A DNA stretch of 64,000 bases from Sphingomonas sp. S-NIH.Pt15_0812 (GTDB lineage Bacteria > Pseudomonadota > Alphaproteobacteria > Sphingomonadales > Sphingomonadaceae), in contig NZ_QLJH01000018.1 in the NCBI RefSeq assembly GCF_003951315.1, positions 15,253-79,252 of the forward strand, written 5' to 3'. The notes under the pieces are model-generated. The model had not been told where the DNA came from and ran no database searches. It saw only the letters and a program-made list of their open reading frames with translations. This document shows positions 30,999-40,075 of this stretch, one piece after another (positions within the stretch are counted from its first letter, which is position 1; every line of letters begins with the position of its first letter). Position numbers and translations under genes: made by a program.

Positions 30999-31724
30999 GT
31001 GACCACGCTCCACGCCTTCGCCAACCCCGCGCGCTTCCTGAAGGTGGCGAGGCCGTTGACGCCGATCCTGTTCTGGGCCGGCGTGCTGCTGGTCGCGATC
31101 GGCTGCTGGGCGGGGCTGACGCGGACGCCGCCCGACTATCTTCAGGGCGAGACGGTGCGGATCCTCTACATCCATGTCCCCGCCGCCTGGCTGGGCATGG
31201 GCGGGTGGAGCGGCATCGCGCTGTCGTCGATCGCGCTGCTGGTGTGGCGGCACCCGCTGGCTGGCATCGCCGCGCGCGCCATCGCACCGGTGGGCGCGGC
31301 CTTTGCCGCCCTGTGCCTGGTCACCGGATCGATCTGGGGCCGACCGACCTGGGGCACCTGGTGGCAATGGGACGGGCGGCTGACCTCGATGCTGCTGCTG
31401 TTCTTCGTCTATTGCGGCTATGTCGCGCTCGCTCGGGCCGATGCGGAGCGGGGGGGCGACGGACGCATCCCGGCGCTGTTCGGGATCGCCGGCACCGTGC
31501 TGCTGCCGATCATCCGCTATTCGGTGGTGTGGTGGAACACCCTGCACCAGGGGCCGAGCATCGGCCTGACTGGCTCCAGCATCGACGGCGCGATCCTGTG
31601 GCCGCTACCCTTCATGCTGATCGGCTTCACCGCGATCTTCGCCGCCATCGTGCTGATGCGGATGCGGACGCTGCTCGCCCGCGCCAAGGCGGAGGCGCGG
31701 ATGCGCCGGATGGCGCGCGCATGA
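30999..31724 (+). CDS. ccmC: Heme exporter protein C
   Basis: CcmC presents heme to CcmE at the periplasmic face during cytochrome c maturation. The 241-residue protein starts with GTG and has six hydrophobic helices. Its tryptophan-rich WWD motif is WGTWWQWDGRLTSML, flanked by conserved histidines in YIHVPAAWLGM and NTLHQG. It is the first gene of a tightly packed ccm operon, and its stop overlaps ccmD (ATGA). ccmA and ccmB are not adjacent. Confidence 0.95.
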   Translation: MTTLHAFANPARFLKVARPLTPILFWAGVLLVAIGCWAGLTRTPPDYLQGETVRILYIHVPAAWLGMGGWSGIALSSIALLVWRHPLAGIAARAIAPVGAAFAALCLVTGSIWGRPTWGTWWQWDGRLTSMLLLFFVYCGYVALARADAERGGDGRIPALFGIAGTVLLPIIRYSVVWWNTLHQGPSIGLTGSSIDGAILWPLPFMLIGFTAIFAAIVLMRMRTLLARAKAEARMRRMARA

Positions 31725-31828
31725 ACCCCTGGCCCTTCGTCGTCGCCGCCTATGCGGTGACCCTGGGTGGCACGGCCGCCATCGCCTTCGCCGCCTGGCG
31801 CGCGATGCGCGACGCGGAGAAGCGATGA
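31721..31828 (+). CDS. ccmD: Heme exporter protein D
   Basis: A 35-residue protein, MNPWPFVVAAYAVTLGGTAA followed by IAFAAWRAMRDAEKR, with a single membrane helix and a charged C-terminus. That is the usual form of CcmD, which releases holo-CcmE from CcmC. The gene overlaps ccmC and ccmE by 4 nt each. Size, hydropathy and position support the call more than sequence identity does. Confidence 0.88.
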   Translation: MNPWPFVVAAYAVTLGGTAAIAFAAWRAMRDAEKR

Positions 31829-32259
31829 CCGCCAAGAACCAACGGATGCTGCTGGTCGCGCTGGCGCTGGGGGCGGTGGCGCTCGCGGCGCTGCTCGCCC
31901 TGTCGGCGCTGAAGGATCAGGCCGCGTTCTTCTACGCGCCGTCCGACGTGGCGCGGCGGGCCCCGCCGCTCGACCGGGCGGTGCGGCTGGGCGGCATGGT
32001 CGCGGCCGGATCGGTGCGCCGCGCCGCCGATGGCGTGACCGTGCATTTCACCGTCACCGATGGCCGCGCGACCACGCCGGTCACCTATGCCGGCATCGTC
32101 CCCGACCTGTTCCGCGAGAAATCGGGCGTGGTGGCGGAGGGACGGTTCCTGCCGGGGGGCGGCTTCGTCGCGACCAACCTGCTCGCCAAGCATGACGAAC
32201 GCTATATGCCGCCCCAGGTCGCCGGCGCGATGCACGAGACGAGGACGCTGGCGCAGTGA
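31825..32259 (+). CDS. ccmE: Cytochrome c maturation heme chaperone CcmE
   Basis: CcmE binds heme covalently in the periplasm and delivers it to CcmF. The 144-residue protein has an N-terminal membrane anchor (about 8-25) and an OB-fold domain. The heme-binding His/Tyr motif is LLAKHDERYMPPQV near residues 125-138, with the invariant His and Tyr. The start overlaps ccmD and the stop overlaps ccmF as GTGA. Confidence 0.96.
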   Translation: MTAKNQRMLLVALALGAVALAALLALSALKDQAAFFYAPSDVARRAPPLDRAVRLGGMVAAGSVRRAADGVTVHFTVTDGRATTPVTYAGIVPDLFREKSGVVAEGRFLPGGGFVATNLLAKHDERYMPPQVAGAMHETRTLAQ

Positions 32260-34178
32260 TCGCGGAAGCCGGTTTCGCCGCCCTGTGGCTCGCCGCCGCG
32301 CTCGCCGCCCTGCAACTGGCGCTGGCGGCGCTCGGTCTGCGTCCGCGGGACGATGCGGAGGAACTGATGGCGGCGGTGCGGCCGGTCGCGATCGTGCAGG
32401 GCGCCTTGGCCCTGGTCGCGATGCTGCTGCTGATCCTGCTCTTCCTGCAATCCGACATGTCGGTGAAGCTGGTCGTGGAGAACAGCCATTCGGCCAAGCC
32501 GTGGCTGTATAAATTCGCCGGGGCCTGGGGCAATCACGAAGGATCGATGCTGCTCTGGGTCACGATCCTGGGGCTGGCGGGCGGTGCGGTGGCGCTGGTC
32601 GAGCGCCGGCTCGACATGCGCACGCTGACCGCGACGCTGGGCGCGCAGGCGGTGATCGCGCTCGGCTTCTATGCCTTCCTGCTCTTCGCCTCCAATCCCT
32701 TCGCGCGGGCCGAGCCGGCGCCGGCGGACGGGGCGGGGCTCAACCCGCTGCTCCAGGATCCCGGCCTCGCCTTCCATCCGCCGACCCTCTATGCCGGTTA
32801 TGTCGGCCTGTCGGTCGCCTTCTCCTTCGCGGTGGGCGCGCTGCTGACCGGGCAGGTCGGGCGCGACTTCGCCCGCGCGATGCGGCCCTGGGTGCTGGGC
32901 GCGTGGATCTTCCTGACGCTCGGCATCACCGCCGGCAGCTACTGGGCCTATTATGAGCTGGGCTGGGGCGGCTGGTGGTTCTGGGACCCGGTGGAGAATG
33001 CCTCGCTGATGCCGTGGCTGGCGGCGACCGCGCTGCTCCATTCGGTGACGGTGCTGGCGACGCGCGACGGCCTGCGCGCCTGGACGGTGATGCTGGCGGT
33101 GGTCGCCTTCTCCATGTCGATGATCGGCACCTTCCTGGTCCGCTCCGGCATCCTCACCAGCGTCCATGCCTTTGCGGTCGATCCGACGCGCGGCGCCTTC
33201 ATCCTGGTGCTGCTGGCGCTTTATATCGGCGGCGCGCTGCTGTTGTTCGGCCTGCGGGTCGGGACGGTGCGGCAGGGGCGGCTGTTCGAACCGGTCAGTC
33301 GCGAGGGCGGGCTGGTCGCCAACAACCTGCTGTTGTCGGTGATCCTGGGGATCGTGCTGATCGGCACGCTCTATCCCCTGGTCGCGGCCGGGTTCGGCGT
33401 GCAGCTGTCGGTCGGGCCGCCCTTCTTCAACAAGGCGGCGGGGCCGGTGGCGCTGCTGCTGGTCGCGCTGATGGGGTTGGGGCCGCTGCTCCGCTGGCGG
33501 CGCGACTCAGTGCAGGCGTTGTTGGTGCGCGCCACCTGGCCGATCGCCGCCACCGTCTTCGCCTTTGCCGGCCTGATCGTCTTCGCCATGCCGATCGGTA
33601 TGTTCCCGCTGCTGGGCCTCAGTCTCGCCGCGGGGCTGGCGGTGGCGAGCGTCGCGCCGCTCTGGGGCCGCAACCTGCGCCGCACGCCGCTGTTCACCTG
33701 GGGCATGGTGATCGCGCATCTCGGCATCGCGGTGAGCATGGCCGGCATGGCCTGCGACGCGGCCTTCACCGCCGAGCGATTGATCGCGCTGCGGCCGGGC
33801 GACTCGACGCGGGTCGGCCCGTGGCGGGTGACGCTCGACGGCCTGTCGCCGGTGGTGGCGGACAACTGGTCGGCGGTGCAGGCGCGACTGACCGCCACCC
33901 GCGACGATGCGCGGCGCGAACTCTTCCCCCAGTCGCGGACCTTCACCACGCCGCCGACCACGACCAGCGAGAGCGCCATCGCGACCATGGCTGATGGCCA
34001 GCTCTATACGGTGCTCGGCCAGCCCGATGGCACCGGCCGCTGGCAGGTCCGGCTGTGGTGGAAGCCGTTCGTGACGCTGATCTGGTTCGGCGGCGTGCTG
34101 GTGGCGCTGGGCGGGCTCGTGTCTCTGGTCGGCCGCGTGCTGCCGCGCCGTCGCGCCGTGGCGGAGCCGGGCTGGTGA
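32256..34178 (+). CDS. ccmF: Heme lyase subunit CcmF
   Basis: CcmF takes heme from holo-CcmE and attaches it to apocytochrome c with CcmH. The 640-residue protein starts with GTG and has about 14 helices. It contains NSHSAKPWLYKFAGAWGNHE, the WWD motif in GWGGWWFWDPVENASLMPWL, and conserved histidines in FHPPTLYAGYVG and LLHSVTVL. Length and motif order are normal. Both ends overlap neighbouring genes by 4 nt. Confidence 0.97.
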   Translation: MIAEAGFAALWLAAALAALQLALAALGLRPRDDAEELMAAVRPVAIVQGALALVAMLLLILLFLQSDMSVKLVVENSHSAKPWLYKFAGAWGNHEGSMLLWVTILGLAGGAVALVERRLDMRTLTATLGAQAVIALGFYAFLLFASNPFARAEPAPADGAGLNPLLQDPGLAFHPPTLYAGYVGLSVAFSFAVGALLTGQVGRDFARAMRPWVLGAWIFLTLGITAGSYWAYYELGWGGWWFWDPVENASLMPWLAATALLHSVTVLATRDGLRAWTVMLAVVAFSMSMIGTFLVRSGILTSVHAFAVDPTRGAFILVLLALYIGGALLLFGLRVGTVRQGRLFEPVSREGGLVANNLLLSVILGIVLIGTLYPLVAAGFGVQLSVGPPFFNKAAGPVALLLVALMGLGPLLRWRRDSVQALLVRATWPIAATVFAFAGLIVFAMPIGMFPLLGLSLAAGLAVASVAPLWGRNLRRTPLFTWGMVIAHLGIAVSMAGMACDAAFTAERLIALRPGDSTRVGPWRVTLDGLSPVVADNWSAVQARLTATRDDARRELFPQSRTFTTPPTTTSESAIATMADGQLYTVLGQPDGTGRWQVRLWWKPFVTLIWFGGVLVALGGLVSLVGRVLPRRRAVAEPGW

Positions 34179-34699
34179 GGCGGCCGCTGCTTTGGGTGCC
34201 GTTCGCCGGCTTCCTGCTGCTGCTGCTGATCGTTGCGATCGGGCTGTTCCGGCCGGCCGACCGGGCCGTCCATTCGACGCTGATCGACCGGCCCCTGCCC
34301 GAATTCGCGGTCCGCCCGATCGTGCCGGGCAAGCCGGGCCTGGCCAAAGCCGATTTCACGGGGCGACCGCGCCTGCTCAACGTCTTCGCCAGCTGGTGCA
34401 TTCCTTGCATCGCCGAGGCACCGCAGTTGCTGGCGTTGAAGCGCGCGGGCGTGCCGATCGAGGCGATCGCGATCCGCGACACGGGCGCGGAGGTGCAAGC
34501 CTTTCTGCGCCGCCATGGCGATCCCTATGAGCGGATCGGCGACGATCCGGCCAGCGCCACGCAGCTCGCTTTGGGGTCCTCGGGCGTGCCGGAGACGTTC
34601 CTGGTCGATGCCAAAGGCGTGATCCGCCGCCAATATATCGGTGACATCCGGGCCGACCAGGTTGCCGAGATCGTCGCGGCGGCGGAGGCCGCGCGATGA
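34175..34699 (+). CDS. ccmG: Thiol:disulfide interchange protein DsbE/CcmG
   Basis: A membrane-anchored thioredoxin-like protein that reduces apocytochrome c cysteines before heme attachment. The GTG at 34175 overlaps the ccmF stop and gives 174 residues. It begins MRRPLLWVPFAGFLLLLLIV (anchor), then has a thioredoxin fold with LLNVFASWCIPCIAEAP (active site WCIPC) and a cis-proline region GVPETFLVD. The upstream frame is open, but earlier residues do not fit the family. Confidence 0.94.
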   Translation: MRRPLLWVPFAGFLLLLLIVAIGLFRPADRAVHSTLIDRPLPEFAVRPIVPGKPGLAKADFTGRPRLLNVFASWCIPCIAEAPQLLALKRAGVPIEAIAIRDTGAEVQAFLRRHGDPYERIGDDPASATQLALGSSGVPETFLVDAKGVIRRQYIGDIRADQVAEIVAAAEAAR

Positions 34700-35106
34700 C
34701 CCGGTCTTTGACCATCACGCTGTCGCTGCTGCTCGCTGCCCCGGTCCAGGCGCAGACCGCGACGCCCGCGCCGCTCGCCGACACGCAACTGCCCGATCCT
34801 TCGCAGGAGGCCCGGGCCAAGGCGCTGATGGAGACGCTGCGCTGCGTCGTCTGTCAGGGCCAGTCGATCGCCGATAGCGACGCGACCATGGCGGGCGACA
34901 TGCGCGCGCTGGTCCGCACCCGCATCCGCGCCGGGGAACGGCCGGCGGCGATCCGGCAGTGGCTGATCGACCGCTACGGCAGCTATATCAGCTATGACCC
35001 GCCGCTGGAGGCCGCGACCTGGCCCCTGTGGCTCGCGCCGATCCTGTTGCTGGCGCTGGGCAGCTGGATCGCGCGCGGCAGCTTCCGCCGCAGCCGGGGG
35101 CGCTGA
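34696..35106 (+). CDS. ccmH: Cytochrome c-type biogenesis protein CcmH
   Basis: CcmH forms part of the thiol-redox and heme-lyase machinery. The 136-residue protein has a signal peptide, the redox motif LRCVVCQGQSIADSDA, a short helical domain (GERPAAIRQWLIDRYGSYI) and a C-terminal membrane helix (WLAPILLLALGSWIA). It is the short N-terminal type, with the CcmI-like TPR part encoded separately downstream. Starts and stops overlap its neighbours. Confidence 0.95.
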   Translation: MTRSLTITLSLLLAAPVQAQTATPAPLADTQLPDPSQEARAKALMETLRCVVCQGQSIADSDATMAGDMRALVRTRIRAGERPAAIRQWLIDRYGSYISYDPPLEAATWPLWLAPILLLALGSWIARGSFRRSRGR

Positions 35107-35735
35107 TGGGCTGGGTCATGCTCCTGATACTGATGGTGGCGAGCGCGGTGGCGCTGGCGCTGCTCCATGTGCCGCGGCGGCTCTGGTCGCTGGTCGGCGC
35201 CGCGCTGATGCTGGGCGCGGCGGGCTATGCGTGGCAAGGCGCGCCGACGCTGCCCGGCCATCCGGTACAGGCCGATCGCGAGGCGCTGGTCAGCGATGCC
35301 GCGATCATCGACCTGCGCACCGACATGTTCGGCCGCTACGGGGCGGAGGGGGCGTATCTGACCGCCGCCGATGCGATGGCGCGCGTGGGATCGTCGCGAT
35401 ACGAGGTGGAGACGATCCTGGGGGCCCTGCGCGGCGCGCCGAAGAGCGTGCAGCTCTGGACGGCCCTGGGCGATGCGCTGGTCCGCCATGATGGGGGTCG
35501 GGTGTCACCCGCCGCGCGCTTGGCCTTCGACCAGGCAAACCGGCTCGATCCGCGCCATCCCGGTCCCTATTTCTTCCTGGGCATCGCGCTGGTGCGGAGC
35601 GGCGACCTTGCCGGCGCGGAGCGCTGCTGGACGCGGGCGCTGGAGCGGACGCACCCCCAGGCGAATTATCGCCCGGCGGTCGCGGAACGGCTGGCGATGG
35701 TGCGCCAGCTCATCGCCGCGACCGGCGGACGATAG
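35106..35735 (+). CDS. CcmI-like tetratricopeptide-repeat cytochrome c biogenesis protein
   Basis: A 209-residue protein with two N-terminal hydrophobic helices (about residues 1-45) and a soluble TPR-like domain (about 110-195) that includes SVQLWTALGDALVRHDGG and HPGPYFFLGIALVRSGDLAG. Position at the end of the ccm operon and domain layout match CcmI, which chaperones apocytochrome c. It is much shorter than E. coli CcmH/CcmI. Its ATG overlaps the ccmH stop (TGATG). Confidence 0.82.
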   Translation: MGWVMLLILMVASAVALALLHVPRRLWSLVGAALMLGAAGYAWQGAPTLPGHPVQADREALVSDAAIIDLRTDMFGRYGAEGAYLTAADAMARVGSSRYEVETILGALRGAPKSVQLWTALGDALVRHDGGRVSPAARLAFDQANRLDPRHPGPYFFLGIALVRSGDLAGAERCWTRALERTHPQANYRPAVAERLAMVRQLIAATGGR

Positions 35736-35748
35736 GAGCGTCCGCGGC

Positions 35749-35967
35749 TTACTTGCCGCGTCCGGTCTTCTCCTGCAGCGCATCGATCCGCTTGGAGGCA
35801 TCTGCCTTGGTCAGCGAGTCGTCGAATTCCTCGCCGGCTTCCTCGCTCAGCGTCTTCAGATAGCTGGCCTGCGCGCCGGTCATCGGCTCGTCGCCGGTGG
35901 TCCAGTCATTGGGGTCCTTCTCGGCGTTGGAGAAGGGTTCGCTCTTGGGATTGGCGGTGTCGGTCAT
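35749..35967 (-). CDS. DUF3072 domain protein
   Basis: A 72-residue, very acidic and hydrophilic protein. The stretch EKDPNDWTTGDEPMTGAQAS followed by YLKTLSEEAGEEF matches the small DUF3072 family. No function is established. The ATG at 35967 is preceded by an AAAGGAC ribosome site on the minus strand. It converges with the ccm operon. Confidence 0.78.
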   Translation of the reverse strand: MTDTANPKSEPFSNAEKDPNDWTTGDEPMTGAQASYLKTLSEEAGEEFDDSLTKADASKRIDALQEKTGRGK

Positions 35968-36223
35968 GCTGGGTCCTTTCGCCGGCATCAACCTCTGCGT
36001 TCGTGCGATGTTCCGGTCGCAAGTCATGGTGGCAGCGTCATAAAATCTTCCGTGCTGAATGGTGACATGGATTGCCGTCGCAGGGAGGGACGGGCCCGGG
36101 CCGGGCATGTCCCGTTGCGGGTGCGGAGGAGCCATGCTAATCGCGCCGTCTGATGTCAGCGCTGGAAAGTGCGTTTTTCGCCATGAAATTCCTGATACGT
36201 TTCCCGGATCGATCGTACCGCCG

Positions 36224-38161
36224 GTGAGCACCGCCACCCCGAGCGCGATCGCGTCCGACCCCGCCGCCGTCGTGTCGCCGACCCACGGCCACCATCATCA
36301 TCCCAAACAGGGCCTCGCCAAGCTGGCGCTGGGCGCGATCGGTGTCGTCTATGGCGATATCGGCACCAGCCCGCTCTACGCGATGAAGGAGGTGTTCGTC
36401 GGCCATCATCCGCTGACGGTCGACCAGCTCCATATCTTCGGCGTGGTCAGCCTGATCTTCTGGTCGCTGTTCCTGATCGTCACGGTCAAATATGTCCTGA
36501 CCATCCTGCGTGCCGACAATAATGGCGAGGGCGGCAGCCTGGCGCTGCTCGCGCTGATTCAGCGGCGCAGCGGCGCGGGGCGGAAATGGGGCACCAGCCT
36601 GGTGATCCTGGGCGTGCTGGCGACCGCCTTGTTCTTCGGCGACTGCATGATCACGCCCGCCATCTCGGTCATGTCGGCGGTGGAGGGGCTGGCGACGGTC
36701 GAGCAGGGCTTCGACGCCTTCGTCATCCCGGTCTCGGTCGCGATCCTGGTCGGCCTGTTCTACATCCAGTCGAGCGGTACGGCGCGGGTCGGCAAGCTGT
36801 TCGGCCCGGTGATGCTGGTCTATTTCGTCGTGCTGACGCTGCTCGGCCTGATGCAGATCTTCGCCCGGCCCGAGGTGCTGCTGGCGCTCGACCCGCGCTG
36901 GGCGTTCCGCTTCGCCGCCGAGGATGGCGGCCTCGCCTTCCTCGCGCTCGGCTCGGTGGTGCTGGCGGTGACGGGGGCGGAGGCGCTCTATGCCGATATG
37001 GGTCATTTCGGCCGCCGCCCGATCGAGGTGGCGTGGCTCTATCTCGTCTTCCCGGCGCTGATGATCAACTATCTGGGTCAGGGCGCGCTGCTGCTCGCCT
37101 CGCCCAGCGCGGCGGAGAATCCCTTCTTCCTGATGGCCCCGGAAAGCTGGCGGCTGCCGTTGGTGATCCTGGCGACCATGGCGACCGTCATCGCCAGCCA
37201 GGCGGTCATCACCGGCGCCTTCTCGGTGGTGCAGCAGGCGGTGCAGCTCGGCCTGATGCCGCGCCTGCGCATCGAACATACCAGCGCGTCGGAGGCGGGG
37301 CAGATCTACATCCCGGTCGCCAACTGGACGCTGATGATCATGGTCGTGCTGCTGATCTTCGGCTTCCGCGAATCGTCCAACCTCGCGGCGGCCTATGGCA
37401 TCGCCGTCACCGGCACGATGTTCATCAGCACCTGCATGGTCGCCGTGCTGATCAAGCGCGTGTGGCAATGGCCGACCTGGCTGGTGATCGTCGGCACCAC
37501 GATCTTCCTGGCGATCGACGGCCTGTATTTCGCGTCCAACCTGACCAAGGTGCCGGACGGCGGCTGGTTCCCGCTGCTGATCGGCGTGATCGTCTTCACC
37601 GTGCTGACCACCTGGTCCAAGGGACGCAAGCTGATGATGGAGCGGCTGCGCGAGGATGCGATGCCGATGAAGGTCTTCATCGATTCGGCTGCCGCCTCCG
37701 CCACCCGCGTGCCGGGCACCGCCGTGTTCATGACCTCGACGCCCGACGGCGTGCCGCACGCGCTGCTCCACAATCTGAAGCACAACAAGGTGCTGCACGA
37801 GCGGATCGTGCTGTTGACCGTGAAGATCGCCGACCAGCCCTATTGGCCCGATGCCGACCGGGTGAAGAAGGAGACGCTGGGCGAGGGCTTCCACCGGATC
37901 GTGCTGCGCTTCGGCTTCATGGAGGAGCCGGACGTGCCGGCCGCGCTGAAACAGGCGGCGGGCTCGGAAAAGGCGTTCCGGATGATGGACACCAGCTTCT
38001 TCCTGTCGCGGCAGACGCTGCTGCCTTCCGACCGGCCGGGCATGGCGCTGTGGCGCGAGAAGCTGTTCGCCTGGATGCTGCGCAACGCGGAAGGCGCGAT
38101 GGAATTCTTCCGCCTGCCGACCAACCGGGTGGTCGAGCTCGGCAGCCAGGTGGAGATTTGA
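36224..38161 (+). CDS. kup: Low-affinity potassium transporter Kup
   Basis: Kup/Trk-type proton-coupled K+ importer in the inner membrane. From the GTG at 36224 it has 645 residues: a short His-rich head, then about 12 helices from residue 25 to 440 starting with [20 protein letters not shown]. It also has [14 protein letters not shown] and [21 protein letters not shown] cytoplasmic C-terminal domain follows. The frame is open upstream, with an ATG at 36134, but the residues before 36224 do not look like Kup. Its stop overlaps the TTG start of the next gene. Confidence 0.93.
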   Translation: MSTATPSAIASDPAAVVSPTHGHHHHPKQGLAKLALGAIGVVYGDIGTSPLYAMKEVFVGHHPLTVDQLHIFGVVSLIFWSLFLIVTVKYVLTILRADNNGEGGSLALLALIQRRSGAGRKWGTSLVILGVLATALFFGDCMITPAISVMSAVEGLATVEQGFDAFVIPVSVAILVGLFYIQSSGTARVGKLFGPVMLVYFVVLTLLGLMQIFARPEVLLALDPRWAFRFAAEDGGLAFLALGSVVLAVTGAEALYADMGHFGRRPIEVAWLYLVFPALMINYLGQGALLLASPSAAENPFFLMAPESWRLPLVILATMATVIASQAVITGAFSVVQQAVQLGLMPRLRIEHTSASEAGQIYIPVANWTLMIMVVLLIFGFRESSNLAAAYGIAVTGTMFISTCMVAVLIKRVWQWPTWLVIVGTTIFLAIDGLYFASNLTKVPDGGWFPLLIGVIVFTVLTTWSKGRKLMMERLREDAMPMKVFIDSAAASATRVPGTAVFMTSTPDGVPHALLHNLKHNKVLHERIVLLTVKIADQPYWPDADRVKKETLGEGFHRIVLRFGFMEEPDVPAALKQAAGSEKAFRMMDTSFFLSRQTLLPSDRPGMALWREKLFAWMLRNAEGAMEFFRLPTNRVVELGSQVEI

Positions 38162-38682
38162 GCGGGGAGGGGGCGTTCGTCCCAGCCCCCATCATCGTCA
38201 CCGCGCTGTTCGGCCGTGCCGACCAGGGCTGGTTCGACGCGCAGCGCGCCGCCTATTTCCCGCCCGAACGCAATGTGCTGGCGGCGCATTGCACGCTCTT
38301 CCACCATTTGCCGCCGTCCAGCGCCGCCGAGCTGAAGCATCGCCTGATCCAGGCGACGCGGGGTGTGCGGGCGCCCGATGCGAAGGTCGGCGGCCTGATG
38401 TCGCTGGGCCGGGGGGTCGCCTATCGGATCGACTGCCCGATGCTGACCGGCATCCGCGCCGATCTGGTCGATGCCTTTGCCGGGATGCTGACGCCGCAGG
38501 ATGCCGGCGGCTGGCGACCGCACGTCACCATCCAGAACAAGGTCGACCCCAAGGTCGCGAAGCTGCTGCTCGGCCGGTTGCAGGCGGAGTTCCAGCCGCG
38601 CCGGGTCGAGGTCGCGGGGCTGGCGGCCTGGTGGTATCGCGGCGGCCCTTGGGAATTGCTGTCGCGTCATTTGTTCGCTTGA
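38158..38682 (+). CDS. 2'-5' RNA ligase family protein (2H phosphoesterase)
   Basis: A 174-residue protein starting with a TTG that overlaps the kup stop. It has the two histidine motifs that define 2H phosphoesterases, HCTLFHH (about residues 43-49) and HVTIQNK (about 122-128). Family members act on cyclic phosphates or 2'-5' linkages in RNA and nucleotides. It is the last chromosomal gene before the tRNA-Met and the island. Confidence 0.85.
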   Translation: MSGEGAFVPAPIIVTALFGRADQGWFDAQRAAYFPPERNVLAAHCTLFHHLPPSSAAELKHRLIQATRGVRAPDAKVGGLMSLGRGVAYRIDCPMLTGIRADLVDAFAGMLTPQDAGGWRPHVTIQNKVDPKVAKLLLGRLQAEFQPRRVEVAGLAAWWYRGGPWELLSRHLFA

Positions 38683-38736
38683 CGTCACCGACAAGCCTGC
38701 TAAACGCGCGCCTCCACGGTGGAGCCAACGCCTTAT

Positions 38737-38813
38737 GGCGAAGTAGCTCAGCTGGTTAGAGCACGGGAATCATAATCCTGGGGTCGGGGGTTCAAGTCCC
38801 TCCTTCGCTACCA
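38737..38813 (+). tRNA. tRNA-Met (anticodon CAT, elongator type)
   Basis: A 77-nt cloverleaf can be drawn. The acceptor stem GGCGAAG pairs with CTTCGCT, including a terminal G-U, and the D-arm GCTC pairs with GAGC. The anticodon stem CGGGA pairs with TCCTG and the loop carries CAT. The T-arm GGGGG pairs around TTCAAGT with CCCTC allowing one mismatch, and CCA is encoded. The paired first position argues against initiator tRNA, which has an unpaired C1-A72. Its last 13 bases recur at 49034-49046 and form the attachment site of the island. Confidence 0.95.
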
Positions 38814-40006
38814 TCTCCACCGACTTGCTCGGTCCCCTCCGGGGGGCCGAGCTGGAACCTCCAGTCGCCAAGGCGACGACAGATCCCAGCGACGATATGA
38901 CTTCAATCGACCATTCGTCCGCATTGAGCGGGCGCAGGGTCACACCCGCGATGATGTCGCGGATACTGGCGACGACCTTGGCTGATTCGGCGGTGTCGCT
39001 GCCGAGGTGGCTGGCAAGCGTGCGAATGCGCTTCCGATAAGTCTCGACGATCTCCGGATTGAGCGCGATGACGCCGTCCGCAGCCTCCTCCTCGCGCTGA
39101 CGCTTCAGCGCCTCCCGCTCTGCCTTTCTGGCGAGGAGCGCTTCCCGAATCTCCACAAATTCCGTCGCGCCGCTGGCGATCGCCGCCACCAAGCGTTCGA
39201 TGACCTTGTCCAGCTTGGCGATCTGCCGGTCCAGGGCGGCGGCATTGCGCTTCAGATCGCGCGAGTGTTCCGCCATCGCGTTATGATAGCTCTTGACCAG
39301 ACGCGACACCGCCTCTGGTGCCAAAAGGCGGTCAGCGAGGCCAGCCACCACGCGCTTCTCCAGCTCCGCGCGGGGGATCGTGCGGCGAAGCGTGCAGGTC
39401 CCGGCCTCACGGGCGCGCGAACAGCCAATTCGGCTGTTGGTGGTGACGATCATCGATCCGCCGCATTCGCCGGCAGGTGATGAGGCCGGTCAGGAGGTAG
39501 CGCGGGCGGGGGCGCGCGTTCAGCGGCACCATGGCGTGCGACTCGGCTATCTCCCACGCCCTCCGCCAGGACTCTTCGTCGACGATTCGCAGGTCCGGCA
39601 CCTCCATCCAGACACGCTCGCCGTCCGCACTGGGGCGGGATATGCGACGGCGCGTCTCGGGATCGCGCTTCATGGTCACGCGATTGTAGAGGTAGCGTCC
39701 GACGTAGATCGGATTGCGCAGGACGCCGAGGCCACGGGCTGGCGATCCCGTGATCGTCGAGGCGCGCCATTCCCCGCCGCGGGGGGGAGGGGATCTTGTC
39801 GGCATTCAGCCCATGCGCGATTTTCTTGGGTGATATGCCGGCGATGTACTCGGCATAGATTCGTCGGACGACGGCCGCCTGATCCGGATCAATTCGCCGA
39901 AGGCCCCGCTCCGGCTCTCCTCGCGCGTCGAGCTGGTGGACGACCTGATAGCCATAGGCGAGGCCACCCGGTACGCGGCCGCGCGCGACGGTGCCGCGCT
40001 GGCCGC
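38770..40006 (-). pseudogene. Large serine recombinase (site-specific), frameshifted and N-terminally cut
   Basis: The minus strand encodes the middle and end of a large serine recombinase. Residues such as RGQRGTVARGRVPGGLAYGY come first, then the recombinase domain (LGVLRNPIYVGRYLYNR), a zinc ribbon, and a coiled coil (ELEKRVVAGLADRLL to about ESAKVVASI). Two single-base insertions break the frame. One is in a run of seven G (39781-39787), where six would keep frame. The other is near 39472, where removing one base restores CGECGGS of the zinc ribbon. The catalytic N-terminal domain is missing, cut by an IS256-type element. The stop lies inside the tRNA anticodon. Confidence 0.88.
38801..38813 (+). 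other. attL-type direct repeat (tRNA-Met 3' end)
   Basis: The 13 bases TCCTTCGCTACCA end the tRNA-Met gene and occur again exactly at 49034-49046. The two copies enclose recombinase genes, insertion sequences and unrecognised genes. The right copy is directly followed by ordinary chromosomal genes. This is the layout left by site-specific integration at a tRNA 3' end, which keeps the tRNA intact. Confidence 0.75.
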
Positions 40007-40037
40007 GGTTGCGCCCCGCAGGGTGGTGTAGCTGAGG
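40007..40037 (+). repeat. IS256-type terminal inverted repeat, left copy
   Basis: Thirty-one bases identical to the reverse complement of 41202-41232. The flanking base differs on each side, which sets the limits. Confidence 0.95.
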
Positions 40038-40075
40038 CGGCGTAGCCGCGCCGATCTCCGGTCAGGCCGGGCTGG

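Noticed and set aside
38770..39453. Independent protein with C-terminal GLEPPTPGL
   Set aside because: It is only the end of the serine recombinase after a frameshift; the odd C-terminus comes from reading into the tRNA.
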